Shown piece after piece: positions 26,684 to 35,466 of a stretch of DNA of 53,987 bases. The first letter of the stretch is position 1, and every line of letters starts with the position of its first letter. The notes beneath the pieces are model-generated. The model was not told the DNA's origin. It searched no databases and saw only the letters and a list, made by a program, of their open reading frames with translations. The stretch covers positions 1-53,987 of the forward strand of contig NZ_PYGI01000026.1 in the NCBI RefSeq assembly GCF_003014615.1, in the 5' to 3' direction. The DNA is from Marinobacterium halophilum. Its GTDB lineage: Bacteria; Pseudomonadota; Gammaproteobacteria; Pseudomonadales; Balneatricaceae. A program made the position numbers and the translations under genes.

Positions 26684-27865
26684 ATGCGCGATGTTGTTAT
26701 CGTTGCCGCTGGCCGTACGGCGGTTGGTGCGTTCAATGGTTCTCTCTCCTCCCTTTCCGCTGCATCTCTGGGTACAACCGTTCTTAAAGGCCTGCTGGAA
26801 CAGACCGGGCTGAACCCCGCCGAAGTCGATGAAGTAATCCTGGGCCAGGTGCTGACCGCCGGTTGCGGCCAGAACCCGGCACGTCAGGCGATGATTCATG
26901 CCGGTATTCCGCAGGAAGTTCCGGCCATGACCATCAACAAGGTATGCGGCTCTGGCCTCAAGGCCCTACAGCTGGCAACTCAGGCCATCCGTTGCGGCGA
27001 TGCCGACGTGATCATTGCCGGTGGCCAGGAAAACATGTCGCAGTCACCGCATATTCTGCCAAACTCCCGCAACGGCGCACGCATGGGCGACTGGAAAATG
27101 GTCGATACCATGATCAATGATGGCCTCTGGGATGCCTTCAACAACTATCACATGGGCATCACCACCGAGAATATTGTCGAGAAATACGGTTTCAGCCGTG
27201 AAGAGCAGGACGCCTTTGCCAGTGCCTCACAGAACAAGGCCGAAGCAGCCGTTACCTCTGGCCGTTTCAAAGATGAAATCATTCCGGTGAGCATTCCTCA
27301 GCGCAAGGGCGACCCGGTTGTATTCGATACCGACGAACAGCCGCGTTTCGGCTGCACCCCTGAAGCGTTGGGCAAACTGCGTCCGGCGTTCAAGAAAGAC
27401 GGCACCGTCACCGCCGGTAACAGCTCCACCATCAACGATGGTGCCGCTGCCGTAATCCTGTGCTCCGCTGAAAAGGCCGAGGCCCTGGGTCTGAAACCGC
27501 TGGCCCGGATCAAAGCCTACGCCTCTGCCGGGGTGGACCCGGCGATCATGGGTACCGGCCCGATCTGTGCCACCACCAAGGCACTGGAAAAAGCCGGCTG
27601 GGGTATCGATGCTCTGGAACTGGTCGAAGCCAACGAAGCATTCGCGGCTCAGGCGATGGCGGTCAATAAGGACCTGGGCTGGAACACCGAGCTCGTCAAC
27701 GTCAATGGCGGTGCGATTGCCCTGGGCCACCCGATCGGAGCCTCCGGCTGCCGCGTTCTGGTCAGCCTGGTTCATGAGATGATCAAACGTGACGCCAAGA
27801 AAGGTCTGGCAACGTTGTGCATCGGTGGTGGCATGGGTACAGCTCTGGCGATCGAACGCGACTGA
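26684..27865 (+). CDS. acetyl-CoA C-acetyltransferase (thiolase)
   Basis: Reversibly condenses two acetyl-CoA to acetoacetyl-CoA, serving short-chain fatty acid use or polyhydroxybutyrate synthesis. Starting at ATG 26684 gives 393 residues, the standard length; an upstream ATG (26660) adds eight residues without a ribosome site, while GAAAGAGG lies ahead of 26684. The acyl-accepting cysteine is C88 in [10 protein letters not shown], and the C-terminal motifs GHPIGASG and CIGGGMG supply the general base. No phaB/phaC or CoA-transferase gene adjoins, so the pathway is not fixed by context. A terminator follows. Confidence 0.95.
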   Translation: MRDVVIVAAGRTAVGAFNGSLSSLSAASLGTTVLKGLLEQTGLNPAEVDEVILGQVLTAGCGQNPARQAMIHAGIPQEVPAMTINKVCGSGLKALQLATQAIRCGDADVIIAGGQENMSQSPHILPNSRNGARMGDWKMVDTMINDGLWDAFNNYHMGITTENIVEKYGFSREEQDAFASASQNKAEAAVTSGRFKDEIIPVSIPQRKGDPVVFDTDEQPRFGCTPEALGKLRPAFKKDGTVTAGNSSTINDGAAAVILCSAEKAEALGLKPLARIKAYASAGVDPAIMGTGPICATTKALEKAGWGIDALELVEANEAFAAQAMAVNKDLGWNTELVNVNGGAIALGHPIGASGCRVLVSLVHEMIKRDAKKGLATLCIGGGMGTALAIERD

Positions 27866-27897
27866 TCAACCCATAGTTAACCTGTAGCCTGAAATAC

Positions 27898-27922
27898 AAC
27901 AGCCGCCTCTTGGGCGGCTGTT
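27898..27922. terminator. terminator between thiolase and QueD-like genes
   Basis: A 10-bp perfect stem (27898-27907 with 27913-27922) closes a 5-nt loop between two convergent genes. It has a short TTT tail on plus and AA/TT on minus. Confidence 0.75.
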
Positions 27923-27945
27923 TGCTGCTATAGTCCGGGACAGGC

Positions 27946-28782
27946 TCAAGCGGTTGCGATCGCGCCTTTACCAATCCCTTCGAACGCCCGCACGATAATC
28001 TCGTCATGCGGATACGCTGCCTTGATTTCAGCCGCCAGATGCATGGCAATCTGCTCAACCGTGGTTTCGGTGTCGATCAGATAGCAAGCCTTCGCTGGCA
28101 AACTCAGTTCAAATTCACCCTGAGGGGCCGTGTAGGCATACCGGTGCTCGCCATTGGCATCCGCTTGCAGGTGCGCGCGGGTACCCACATAGATATCACG
28201 GAAACGCTCGGCCCACTCCCCCTCCAGGGCTTCGTCACGCTGGTGGTTCCGGTAGATCTCGATCTTCGAGCGATGGCCATGCGCAATACGCTGGCAGTTG
28301 CCGTCATGTTGCTGCAGACCGTGGCTGTAGTGATAGAAGTGTCCATCGATCGACTCGGCGACGAACGCCAGTTCAACGCCCTTGACCTGATCCGGGAACA
28401 GCGCTAGCAGCTGATCACGGCACCATTCAGCCAGGCCACGCTCGTCAATGGCCTCAACCGGTACCGCCGCAATTGCCTGCTCGGGAGCTCGGCAGTGGAA
28501 ACGGCTGCCATCAGGGTACTGCCAATCAACGTCCGTCATGCCCTCGGCCGTCGTCAGCGCAAGCCGTGCCATTCCGGTCGGCACCACCAACTGGTGGTCG
28601 ACATGTGTATCCAGCCACTGCTTGACCCGGCGTTTGACGACACCGAAGTCGCAGATCATGCCCTGAGCATCAAGGCTGCCATCCAGCACCAGTTGCACCG
28701 CCCAGGACTCGCCGAGCAGACCACGTTCCGGATGCAGGTAGGAGAAATCCACGTGGGTCAGGTTATCGACAAAAAGCTTCAC
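27946..28782 (-). CDS. tandem 6-carboxytetrahydropterin synthase (QueD)-like protein
   Basis: A 278-residue protein made of two T-fold domains of the PTPS/QueD family. The N-terminal domain keeps MICDFGVVKRRVKQWLD and a VDHQL segment, but its zinc HGH is replaced (GLLGESW). The C-terminal domain has the full zinc set, H154 (YSHGL) and H168/H170 (HGH), plus catalytic-type C163. Queuosine or pterin chemistry is expected; the exact product is not certain. I choose GTG 28782 because GATGAGG lies 6 bases upstream; an in-frame GTG two codons earlier is less well placed. Confidence 0.85.
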   Translation of the reverse strand: MKLFVDNLTHVDFSYLHPERGLLGESWAVQLVLDGSLDAQGMICDFGVVKRRVKQWLDTHVDHQLVVPTGMARLALTTAEGMTDVDWQYPDGSRFHCRAPEQAIAAVPVEAIDERGLAEWCRDQLLALFPDQVKGVELAFVAESIDGHFYHYSHGLQQHDGNCQRIAHGHRSKIEIYRNHQRDEALEGEWAERFRDIYVGTRAHLQADANGEHRYAYTAPQGEFELSLPAKACYLIDTETTVEQIAMHLAAEIKAAYPHDEIIVRAFEGIGKGAIATA

Positions 28783-28905
28783 GGCCACCTCATCAGTTAA
28801 ATTAATAGCGCCATTTTAGCGGATTCGGGCGGCGCTTTCACAACAGCCTGTGGTCTATCTGGCCGCTACTATATACTAGACCTTTTGACTGTTTTGCAGG
28901 TACTC

Positions 28906-29595
28906 ATGCGACTCGATAAATACATTGCCCAGGTCACCGATTTCTCGCGCAAGGAGGTCAAACGCCTGCTGCATGCAGACGAAGTGTCCGTCAACGGCGA
29001 GTTAGAACGGAACCCGTCCCGCAAAATTTCTGCAACGGATGCCGTCAATCTGCAGGGATTCCCGCTGGAAGCGCCCCGCACCCGTTATTTGATGCTGTAC
29101 AAGCCTGAAGGTGTCGTCTGCTCCACCGACGACCCGACCCACCCCACGGTGCTGGCCCTGCTGGAGATGCCGCGCGTCGAACGCCTTAACATCTGCGGCC
29201 GTCTTGATGTCGACACCACCGGTCTGGTGCTGTTGACCGACGACGGTCAGTGGGCGCACCGGGTCGCGTCACCCAACCACAAGACCGGCAAGGTCTATCA
29301 TGTCACTACGGCAGCGCCGATTGCCGCAGACGCCATACAGGCATTTGCCGACGGCATCATGCTTAATGGTGAACGCCTCCCCACCAAGCCTGCCGAGCTG
29401 GAGATCCTGTCTGAGTATGAGGCTCGAGTCTGCCTGCACGAGGGGCGCTACCATCAGGTGAAGCGCATGTTCGCCGCGATCGGTAACCGGGTGGAATCCC
29501 TGCACCGTGAGCAGATCGGCTCGATCTGCCTCGACGAAATGCTGGAGCCCGGTGAATATCGCGAATTGACCGCCGACGAAATTGCCAGTATCTGA
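28906..29595 (+). CDS. rsuA: 16S rRNA pseudouridine(516) synthase
   Basis: Modifies U516 of 16S rRNA. It has 229 residues. An N-terminal S4 domain MRLDKYIAQV...SRKEVKRLL is followed by the catalytic domain with the key aspartate in GRLDVDTTGLVLLTDDGQWAHR. EGRYHQVKRMFAAIGNRV and the C-terminal EYRELTADEIAS follow E. coli RsuA closely. I start at ATG 28906; the open frame extends a little upstream. A TATACT -10-like box lies at 28872-28877. The next gene begins one base after its stop. Confidence 0.95.
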   Translation: MRLDKYIAQVTDFSRKEVKRLLHADEVSVNGELERNPSRKISATDAVNLQGFPLEAPRTRYLMLYKPEGVVCSTDDPTHPTVLALLEMPRVERLNICGRLDVDTTGLVLLTDDGQWAHRVASPNHKTGKVYHVTTAAPIAADAIQAFADGIMLNGERLPTKPAELEILSEYEARVCLHEGRYHQVKRMFAAIGNRVESLHREQIGSICLDEMLEPGEYRELTADEIASI

Positions 29596-29596
29596 T

Positions 29597-30658
29597 ATGG
29601 ACCTGCTGACCCCGGAACTCAACCACTACCTGCGCAGCACGCAACGACCCACTTTGTGGCTGGTCGATGAGAATATTCAACTCGATACCGCGGCCAACCC
29701 ACAGGTGCATGTCATCGGCAACCGCCTGGATGTGATCGAACGCCTGCAGGCACAGCATTGGCAGGCACAGTTCAGCGACTTCGACCTGTCAGCCTATGCT
29801 GAGGGCCACTTCGCGCAGGTGCTGTACCGTGTTTCCAAGGAAAAACCGGTCGTACACTACCTGATCAGCGAGGCCAAACGTCTGCTGGCCACAGGCGGTA
29901 GCCTGATTCTTCTGGGTGACAAGGGTGAAGGTATCCGTACCTACGCGCGCAAGGCAGAGGCCTGCCTCGGCGGTGTTCGCCAGGAACGTAAACTCGGGGG
30001 CGACAGCTGGTGCGCCGAAATCACCGCTGCCTATGCACCCGGCACTTGCCCAGAACACCAGGACTATACTGCCCTGCGCCAGGTATGCAGCGATCAGCAC
30101 CACCAGTATGTATCCAAACCGGGGTTGTTCGGCTGGAACAAGGTCGACCGGGGCAGTGCATTATTGATCGAACATTTGCCGGCCATGCTGGAAGCACCGC
30201 TTCCGTTTCGGGGATCAGTGCTCGACCTGGGCTGCGGTTTTGGTTATCTGGCCATCAATGCCGCAGGCCCTGAAAGCCGCCTGGTATGCACCGACAATAA
30301 CGCTGCTGCACTGCAGGCCTGCCGCTATAATCTGAATCAGGCCGGCCTGAATGGCGCTGAAGTCATTGCGACCAATGCCGGCGATCGCTTGCAGCCGGAC
30401 TTTGAGCTGATCCTGTGCAATCCGCCATTTCACAGCGGCTTTTCGGTCGATGGTGACCTGACCGATCGCTTCCTGCACTCAGCCCAACGCCTGCTGGCCG
30501 TGAACGGAACGGCCTGTTTCGTGGTCAATCAGCATATTCCGCTGGAGCGCAAGGCCGCTGGCCTGTTTGCCGATATCGTCACTTACATGGATAGCGGCCA
30601 GTTCAAACTGGTACGGCTGCGCCAACCGATCAACCGTCAGACACGGGGACCTTCATGA
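29597..30658 (+). CDS. class I rRNA guanine-N2 methyltransferase (RsmC/RlmG-like)
   Basis: A 353-residue SAM-dependent methylase. The N-terminal half is a degenerate methylase-like domain typical of the RsmC/RlmG type. The C-terminal half has SAM motif I VLDLGCGFGYLA (from residue 208) and the base-flipping motif N275PPFH, used for amino-group methylation of guanine. PGLFGWNKVDRGSALLI is the family linker. Position directly after rsuA, a 16S modifier, favours RsmC (G1207) over RlmG, by inference. It overlaps the next gene by 4 nt. Confidence 0.85.
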   Translation: MDLLTPELNHYLRSTQRPTLWLVDENIQLDTAANPQVHVIGNRLDVIERLQAQHWQAQFSDFDLSAYAEGHFAQVLYRVSKEKPVVHYLISEAKRLLATGGSLILLGDKGEGIRTYARKAEACLGGVRQERKLGGDSWCAEITAAYAPGTCPEHQDYTALRQVCSDQHHQYVSKPGLFGWNKVDRGSALLIEHLPAMLEAPLPFRGSVLDLGCGFGYLAINAAGPESRLVCTDNNAAALQACRYNLNQAGLNGAEVIATNAGDRLQPDFELILCNPPFHSGFSVDGDLTDRFLHSAQRLLAVNGTACFVVNQHIPLERKAAGLFADIVTYMDSGQFKLVRLRQPINRQTRGPS

Positions 30659-31332
30659 CCTTCGACTACCTTCGCCAAAGCCTGTTTTTCTTCCGCAGTC
30701 ATTTCAACCGGCTGGCGCTGATCCAACTTCCCTTTCTCGCCATTCTCGGGCTGGTACAGTTTCAGCTGCTGCAGGGCATCACCGATGCCGGCGAACAGAT
30801 GGAACTGGTACAGCGCAACATGTTCCTGAACTCTGCGCTGGATATCGCCATGATGCCGATCTATTGGGGGGCTACCCTGCTGTACATGCAATCGGTCCTG
30901 CAGGGGCAACCGTTGCAGGCCGGGCGTGCACTGAGCTTGAGTCTGGCGTGCTGGGGACGACTGCTGATCACCTATATCATCAGTGTGCTGGCGATCTCCT
31001 TCGGCCTCGTACTGCTGGTGATACCCGGCATCTACATCGGCGTACGCCTGGCATTTGCCGAGTTTTACTGTGTCATGGAAGGCAAGGGACCGATGGAGTC
31101 CATCCGCGCCAGCTGGGAGCATACGGCTGACTTCTTCTGGCCGCTGCTGCAGGGCATGGTGCTGATTTTCGGTGTTCTGTTGGTGGCTGAAATGCTGTTC
31201 GGCCAGCTGCTCGTTGAACAGCAGGGTGCGATGATGCTGGTCTCGCTGTTGATCCAGTTCCTCGGCGTTCTGCCCACCATCTATGCCTACCGTCTCTATT
31301 GCGTAATGAAAGAGGAACAAAAAAGCCTCTGA
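30655..31332 (+). CDS. YciC-like (UPF0259) inner-membrane protein
   Basis: A 225-residue polytopic protein with about six hydrophobic segments. The N terminus TFDYLRQSLFFFRSHFNRLALIQLPFLAI and the middle VIPGIYIGVRLAFAEFYCVMEGKGPMESIRASWE resemble the YciC/glycerophosphodiesterase-membrane-domain group. Function is unknown. It overlaps the rRNA methylase stop (ATGA) and ends at a strong bidirectional terminator shared with pnp. Confidence 0.7.
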   Translation: MTFDYLRQSLFFFRSHFNRLALIQLPFLAILGLVQFQLLQGITDAGEQMELVQRNMFLNSALDIAMMPIYWGATLLYMQSVLQGQPLQAGRALSLSLACWGRLLITYIISVLAISFGLVLLVIPGIYIGVRLAFAEFYCVMEGKGPMESIRASWEHTADFFWPLLQGMVLIFGVLLVAEMLFGQLLVEQQGAMMLVSLLIQFLGVLPTIYAYRLYCVMKEEQKSL

Positions 31333-31358
31333 GCCATCACCGCCGAGCATCCAGATAC

Positions 31359-31397
31359 AAAAAAGCCCCTGCCGACCAACGTCGACAGGGGCTTTTT
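31359..31397. terminator. bidirectional terminator (yciC-like / pnp)
   Basis: A long stem (AAAAAGCCCCTG with CAGGGGCTTTTT, plus an inner CGAC/GTCG) carries A/T tracts on both sides. It lies between the convergent membrane-protein and pnp genes. Confidence 0.92.
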
Positions 31398-31412
31398 CAG
31401 CTTTGACACTTA

Positions 31413-33518
31413 TTAGCTGGAGACAGACTCGTCTTCAACCAGATCTTTCATGGACAGCTTGATGCGGCCACGAACGTCAACGTCGAGAACCTTGACCTTC
31501 ACCATCTGGTCCATCTTGATGTAGTCGGTTACGGCCTGTACGCGTTCGTTGGCGATCTGGGAAATGTGAACCAGACCATCCTTGCCCGGCAGGATGTTAA
31601 CGAATGCGCCGAACTCTTCAAGACGCACAACCTTGCCTTCGTAGATCTTGCCGATTTCAGCTTCAGCCGTGATCGCCTTCACGCGTTCAACCGCAGCCTT
31701 GCCCTTGGCCTTGTCGTCAGCGTAGATACGTACGGTACCGTCGTCTTCGATGTCGATCATGGCACCGGTTTCTTCAGTCAACGCACGGATGGTCGCGCCG
31801 CCCTTGCCGATCAGGTCACGGATCTTCTCCGGGTTGATCTTCAGCAGGGTCATGGCCGGTGCGTTGTCCGGCAGTTCCGGACGTGCATAACCGATCACTT
31901 TCGCCATCTCTTTGAGGATGTGCTTACGTGCTTCACATGCCTGCTCGAGTGCGATCTCCATGATCTCTTCAGTGATACCGGTAATCTTGATATCCATCTG
32001 CAGAGCGGTTACGCCTGCATCGGTACCGGCAACCTTGAAGTCCATGTCACCGAGGTGATCTTCATCACCCAGGATGTCGGTCAGTACGGCAAAGCGGTCG
32101 TTTTCTTTAACCAGCCCCATGGCGATACCCGCCACCGGCGCTTTCAGCGGTACACCCGCATCCATCATGGAAAGAGACGCACCACACACTGACGCCATGG
32201 AGCTGGAGCCGTTGGATTCGGTGATCTCGGATACGATACGGATGGTGTACGGGAACTCTTCCTGCGTCGGCAGTACTGCCGCTACGCCACGACGTGCCAG
32301 ACGGCCATGACCGATCTCGCGACGACCGGCACCGCCCATACGGCCGGCTTCGCCTACGGAGTACGGAGGGAAGTTGTAGTGCAGCATGAACGGATCTTTG
32401 CGTTCGCCTTCGATGGCATCGATCAGCTGCTGGTCACGGCTGGTACCCAGAGTACAGGTAGCGATCGCCTGAGTTTCGCCGCGGGTGAACAGCGCCGAAC
32501 CGTGCACGCCTTTGAGCATGTCGATTTCAACGTCGATCGGACGTACGGTTTTGGTATCACGGCCATCGATACGCGGTTCGCCATCGATGATGCGGTTACG
32601 CACAATCTCTTTTTCCAGCGCGCTGAAAATGCCGGCGACCGCTTTCGCGCTCGGCTTGTCCGCTTCGCTGCCGGACAGCGTATCAACTGCCTGGCTGCGC
32701 AGTGCGGCAAGGCTGTTCTGACGCTGCATCTTGTCAGCCACCTGGTAAGCCGCGGTGATGCCTGCTCCTACCAGATCACGTACCTGCGCAATCAAGGCTT
32801 CATCTTTCGCGGCCGGCTGCCAATCCCACTTCGGCTTTCCGGCTTCAGCAACCAGTTCGTTGATGGCGGTAATCGCCACCTGCATTTCCTGGTGTGCAAA
32901 CAGGACTCCGCCCAGCATTTCGTCTTCGGTCAGTTCTTTCGCTTCAGACTCAACCATCAGTACGGCATCAGCAGTACCGGCAACAACCATGTCCAGCTCA
33001 GAGGTCGCCAATTCTTCATAGGTCGGGTTGAGGATGTAGCCGTCGGCTTCGGTGAAACCGACACGGGCACCACCGATCGGGCCCAGGAACGGCAGGCCGG
33101 AGATGGCCAGTGCCGCTGAGGTACCCAGCATCGCTGCGATATCCGGATCGTTGATCTTGTCGGCGGACATCACCGTGCAGACAACCTGAACTTCGTTCAT
33201 GTAGCCTTTCGGGAACAGCGGACGGATCGGACGGTCGATCAGACGGGAAGTCAGCGTTTCCTTCTCGGACGGACGCGCTTCACGCTTGAAGAAACCACCC
33301 GGGATACGGCCAACAGCGTAGTATTTTTCCTGGTAGTGCACGGACAGCGGGAAGAAATCCTGACCTTCCTTCGCTTCTTTTGCACCAACAACCGTACAGA
33401 GTACCTGTACGCCACCCATGGTCACCATGACAGAACCGGTCGCCTGACGAGCAACCTTGCCGGTTTCGATGGTGATTTCATGTTTGCCAAACTGGAATGT
33501 TTTGCTAATCGCTTGCAC
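31413..33518 (-). CDS. pnp: polyribonucleotide nucleotidyltransferase (PNPase)
   Basis: 3'-to-5' phosphorolytic exoribonuclease and degradosome component. The start is GTG 33518 with AAGGAG 7 bases upstream, giving 701 residues (E. coli 711); the frame is open further but unsupported. Two RNase PH domains are present ([18 protein letters not shown] and [14 protein letters not shown]), with a helical linker between them. A KH domain ([20 protein letters not shown]) and an S1 domain ([26 protein letters not shown]) close the protein. The leader contains a large stem that looks like an RNase III site. It is last in the minus-strand translation operon. Confidence 0.98.
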   Translation of the reverse strand: MQAISKTFQFGKHEITIETGKVARQATGSVMVTMGGVQVLCTVVGAKEAKEGQDFFPLSVHYQEKYYAVGRIPGGFFKREARPSEKETLTSRLIDRPIRPLFPKGYMNEVQVVCTVMSADKINDPDIAAMLGTSAALAISGLPFLGPIGGARVGFTEADGYILNPTYEELATSELDMVVAGTADAVLMVESEAKELTEDEMLGGVLFAHQEMQVAITAINELVAEAGKPKWDWQPAAKDEALIAQVRDLVGAGITAAYQVADKMQRQNSLAALRSQAVDTLSGSEADKPSAKAVAGIFSALEKEIVRNRIIDGEPRIDGRDTKTVRPIDVEIDMLKGVHGSALFTRGETQAIATCTLGTSRDQQLIDAIEGERKDPFMLHYNFPPYSVGEAGRMGGAGRREIGHGRLARRGVAAVLPTQEEFPYTIRIVSEITESNGSSSMASVCGASLSMMDAGVPLKAPVAGIAMGLVKENDRFAVLTDILGDEDHLGDMDFKVAGTDAGVTALQMDIKITGITEEIMEIALEQACEARKHILKEMAKVIGYARPELPDNAPAMTLLKINPEKIRDLIGKGGATIRALTEETGAMIDIEDDGTVRIYADDKAKGKAAVERVKAITAEAEIGKIYEGKVVRLEEFGAFVNILPGKDGLVHISQIANERVQAVTDYIKMDQMVKVKVLDVDVRGRIKLSMKDLVEDESVSS

Positions 33519-33575
33519 GATAAAACTCCTTTGAGTCGAGTTATCCCGCCAGCCGACCAACCATACCTCTTTTCA

Positions 33576-33624
33576 AGCCAGTACTCAGTTATCAACTAAG
33601 GCAGTGGATAAGTGAGTACAGGCT
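33576..33624 (-). promoter_or_regulatory. pnp leader stem, likely RNase III site
   Basis: An 18-bp inverted repeat with two mismatches (33576-33593 with 33607-33624) has a 13-nt loop about 60 bp upstream of the pnp start. E. coli pnp is autocontrolled through RNase III cleavage of such a leader stem followed by PNPase action. The structure is visible; the regulation is by analogy. Confidence 0.65.
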
Positions 33625-33664
33625 GGATGATTGTGTCAACGCGTGCGGGGATCAGATAAAACTA

Positions 33665-33685
33665 AGGCCATACAATGTATGGCCT
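33665..33685 (-). terminator. rpsO terminator hairpin
   Basis: A 9-bp perfect stem (33665-33673 with 33677-33685) has a 3-nt loop just past the rpsO stop. It has only a short T stretch, so read-through into pnp is likely, as in E. coli. Confidence 0.7.
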
Positions 33686-33699
33686 CAGCGCAGGACTGC

Positions 33700-33969
33700 T
33701 TAGCGACGCAGTCCGAGACGGCCGATCAGCGCCAGGTAGCGGTCAGCGTCTTTGCCCTTCAGGTAATCCAGCAGCTTACGACGCTGGTTTACCATGCGGA
33801 TCAGACCACGACGTGAGTGGTGATCCTGCTTGTGCGACTTGAAGTGACCCTGCAGGCCTTCGATGTTCGCAGTCAGCAGCGCAACCTGAACTTCAGTAGA
33901 ACCGGTATCACCGGTACCACGACCGAATTCAGCAACGATTGCCGCTTTTGTCTCGTTAGAAAGAGCCAT
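33700..33969 (-). CDS. rpsO: 30S ribosomal protein S15
   Basis: Primary 16S rRNA-binding protein of the 30S platform. It has 89 residues, exactly the usual size. It begins [18 protein letters not shown] and contains [32 protein letters not shown] and LLDYLKGKD, all hallmark segments. ATG 33969 has GGAG upstream (in CGAGGAGAATAG); the upstream open frame is not coding. It lies between truB and pnp as in E. coli and Pseudomonas. Confidence 0.99.
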   Translation of the reverse strand: MALSNETKAAIVAEFGRGTGDTGSTEVQVALLTANIEGLQGHFKSHKQDHHSRRGLIRMVNQRRKLLDYLKGKDADRYLALIGRLGLRR

Positions 33970-34092
33970 TCTATTCTCCTCGTTAATATGCACACGGCCG
34001 CCCAATAAGGGATCAACGGCTGCGGATTAAAAGTCGCGCTGCACCGAGCATATTTTCAGTACAGCGTCAGTAAGGTCTCAAGACCCAACTCT

Positions 34093-35043
34093 TCAGGCAC
34101 TGCTCACCAGGCGCTTGGCCCGGAGTACACCATCGGCGCCGATCTCGGCGATGCCCATAAAATCGTCTGGTCCGTCGGCAAACAGGCGTACTTCACCGCT
34201 GAGGGTGCCTGCATGGGTTGCACGCAAGCGCTGCCCCAACCGAACACGCTCCGCTTCTGCAGCAGTCAGCGTCAACGCCGGCAACTGAGCCACCGGACTC
34301 CATGGCGCCAATAATAACGCATCCAGGCGTTGGTGTATGCTGTTTTCAGCCTCATCCTGACGCGGTTCAGCCAGGCTTTGCAGCTGTTCCAGCGTCATCA
34401 TCTGCGAGGCGTCAAACGGTCCGGTCTGCAACCGGCGCAGCATGCTGACATGCGCACCGCAGCCCAACAGCAAGCCCAAATCTTCGACAATACTGCGGAT
34501 ATAAGTGCCTTTGGAACAGAAGATCTCCAGATCCAGTTCGTCCGCTCTCACCGCTACCAGCTTGATCGCATGAATGGTCACCTGCCGCGGCTTCACTTCA
34601 ACTTCTATGCCTTGGCGGGCCAGCTTGTACAGCGGCTGGCCATTGAGCTTGAGCGCCGAATAGACCGGCGGCACCTGTTCAATATCGCCACTGAAATGCT
34701 GCGTCAGCAGGGTTTCAATCTGTGCCGGATCAAGATCCGCCGGAACCGGCTTCTCTTCGATGACCGCGCCTTCGGCATCACAGGTATCCGTCCGCTGCCC
34801 CAGCTTTGCTGTGGTGATATAGCGCTTGTCCGAGTCCAGCAGATACTGCGAGAACTTGGTCGCTTCACCCAGGCAAATCGGCAACAGCCCTGTCGCCAAC
34901 GGATCCAGCGCACCGGTATGTCCAGCTTTCGCCGCACCATACAAGCGCTTCACCCGCTGCAGAGCAGAGTTAGATGACAAGCCTATCGGCTTGTCCAACA
35001 GAAAAAGGCCGCTGATTGGGCGGCCTTTAGGTCTACGGGCCAT
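34093..35043 (-). CDS. truB: tRNA pseudouridine(55) synthase
   Basis: Makes pseudouridine 55 in the T-loop of tRNAs. It has 316 residues. The catalytic aspartate is in AGHTGALDPLATGLLP; FLLDKPIGLSSN and the KRYITTAKLG segment are family motifs. The C-terminal PUA-like part (LTAAEAERVRLGQRL) is present. A five-base gap separates it from rbfA. Confidence 0.98.
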   Translation of the reverse strand: MARRPKGRPISGLFLLDKPIGLSSNSALQRVKRLYGAAKAGHTGALDPLATGLLPICLGEATKFSQYLLDSDKRYITTAKLGQRTDTCDAEGAVIEEKPVPADLDPAQIETLLTQHFSGDIEQVPPVYSALKLNGQPLYKLARQGIEVEVKPRQVTIHAIKLVAVRADELDLEIFCSKGTYIRSIVEDLGLLLGCGAHVSMLRRLQTGPFDASQMMTLEQLQSLAEPRQDEAENSIHQRLDALLLAPWSPVAQLPALTLTAAEAERVRLGQRLRATHAGTLSGEVRLFADGPDDFMGIAEIGADGVLRAKRLVSSA

Positions 35044-35048
35044 AATAT

Positions 35049-35456
35049 TCAGTTCCCGTTAGTATCTTCGTCATCATCCGCGCGCAGAGCTTCCTGCTGC
35101 CAGGCCTTTTCGATCAGGCCATGCAGATGCCGGCCGCGTTCCACACTTTCATCGAAGTGGAAACGCAGGTGCGGCATCACCCGCAGCTTGATGCTGCGGG
35201 CAAGCTCGGTACGCAGAAAACCGGACGCGTTATTGAGGACCTGAGAGGTAGCTTTCACTACATCCTGCTCGGCCTGATCACCAATTGCCATCACCGTGAA
35301 GTAGATATCGGCATAGCCGAGATCCTTGCTCACTTTGACATAACTGATGGTAACCATGCCCAAGCGTGGATCCTTGATCTCGCGCTGGATCAGGGAGGCC
35401 AGATCACGCTGGATCTGGTCCCCTATCCGGTCAGTTCGTTTGAAATCGCGTGCCAT
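35049..35456 (-). CDS. rbfA: 30S ribosome-binding factor A
   Basis: Cold-adaptation factor that binds free 30S subunits and helps 16S maturation. It has 135 residues from ATG 35456 ([20 protein letters not shown]). The KH-like fold segments [25 protein letters not shown] and [14 protein letters not shown] are clear. The open frame extends upstream without support. It lies between infB and truB. Confidence 0.97.
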   Translation of the reverse strand: MARDFKRTDRIGDQIQRDLASLIQREIKDPRLGMVTISYVKVSKDLGYADIYFTVMAIGDQAEQDVVKATSQVLNNASGFLRTELARSIKLRVMPHLRFHFDESVERGRHLHGLIEKAWQQEALRADDDEDTNGN

Positions 35457-35466
35457 GATGCTCCGG

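Noticed and set aside
32307..33119. 270-codon plus-strand frame opposite pnp
   Set aside because: Shadow of a strongly conserved gene; no motif or credible start.
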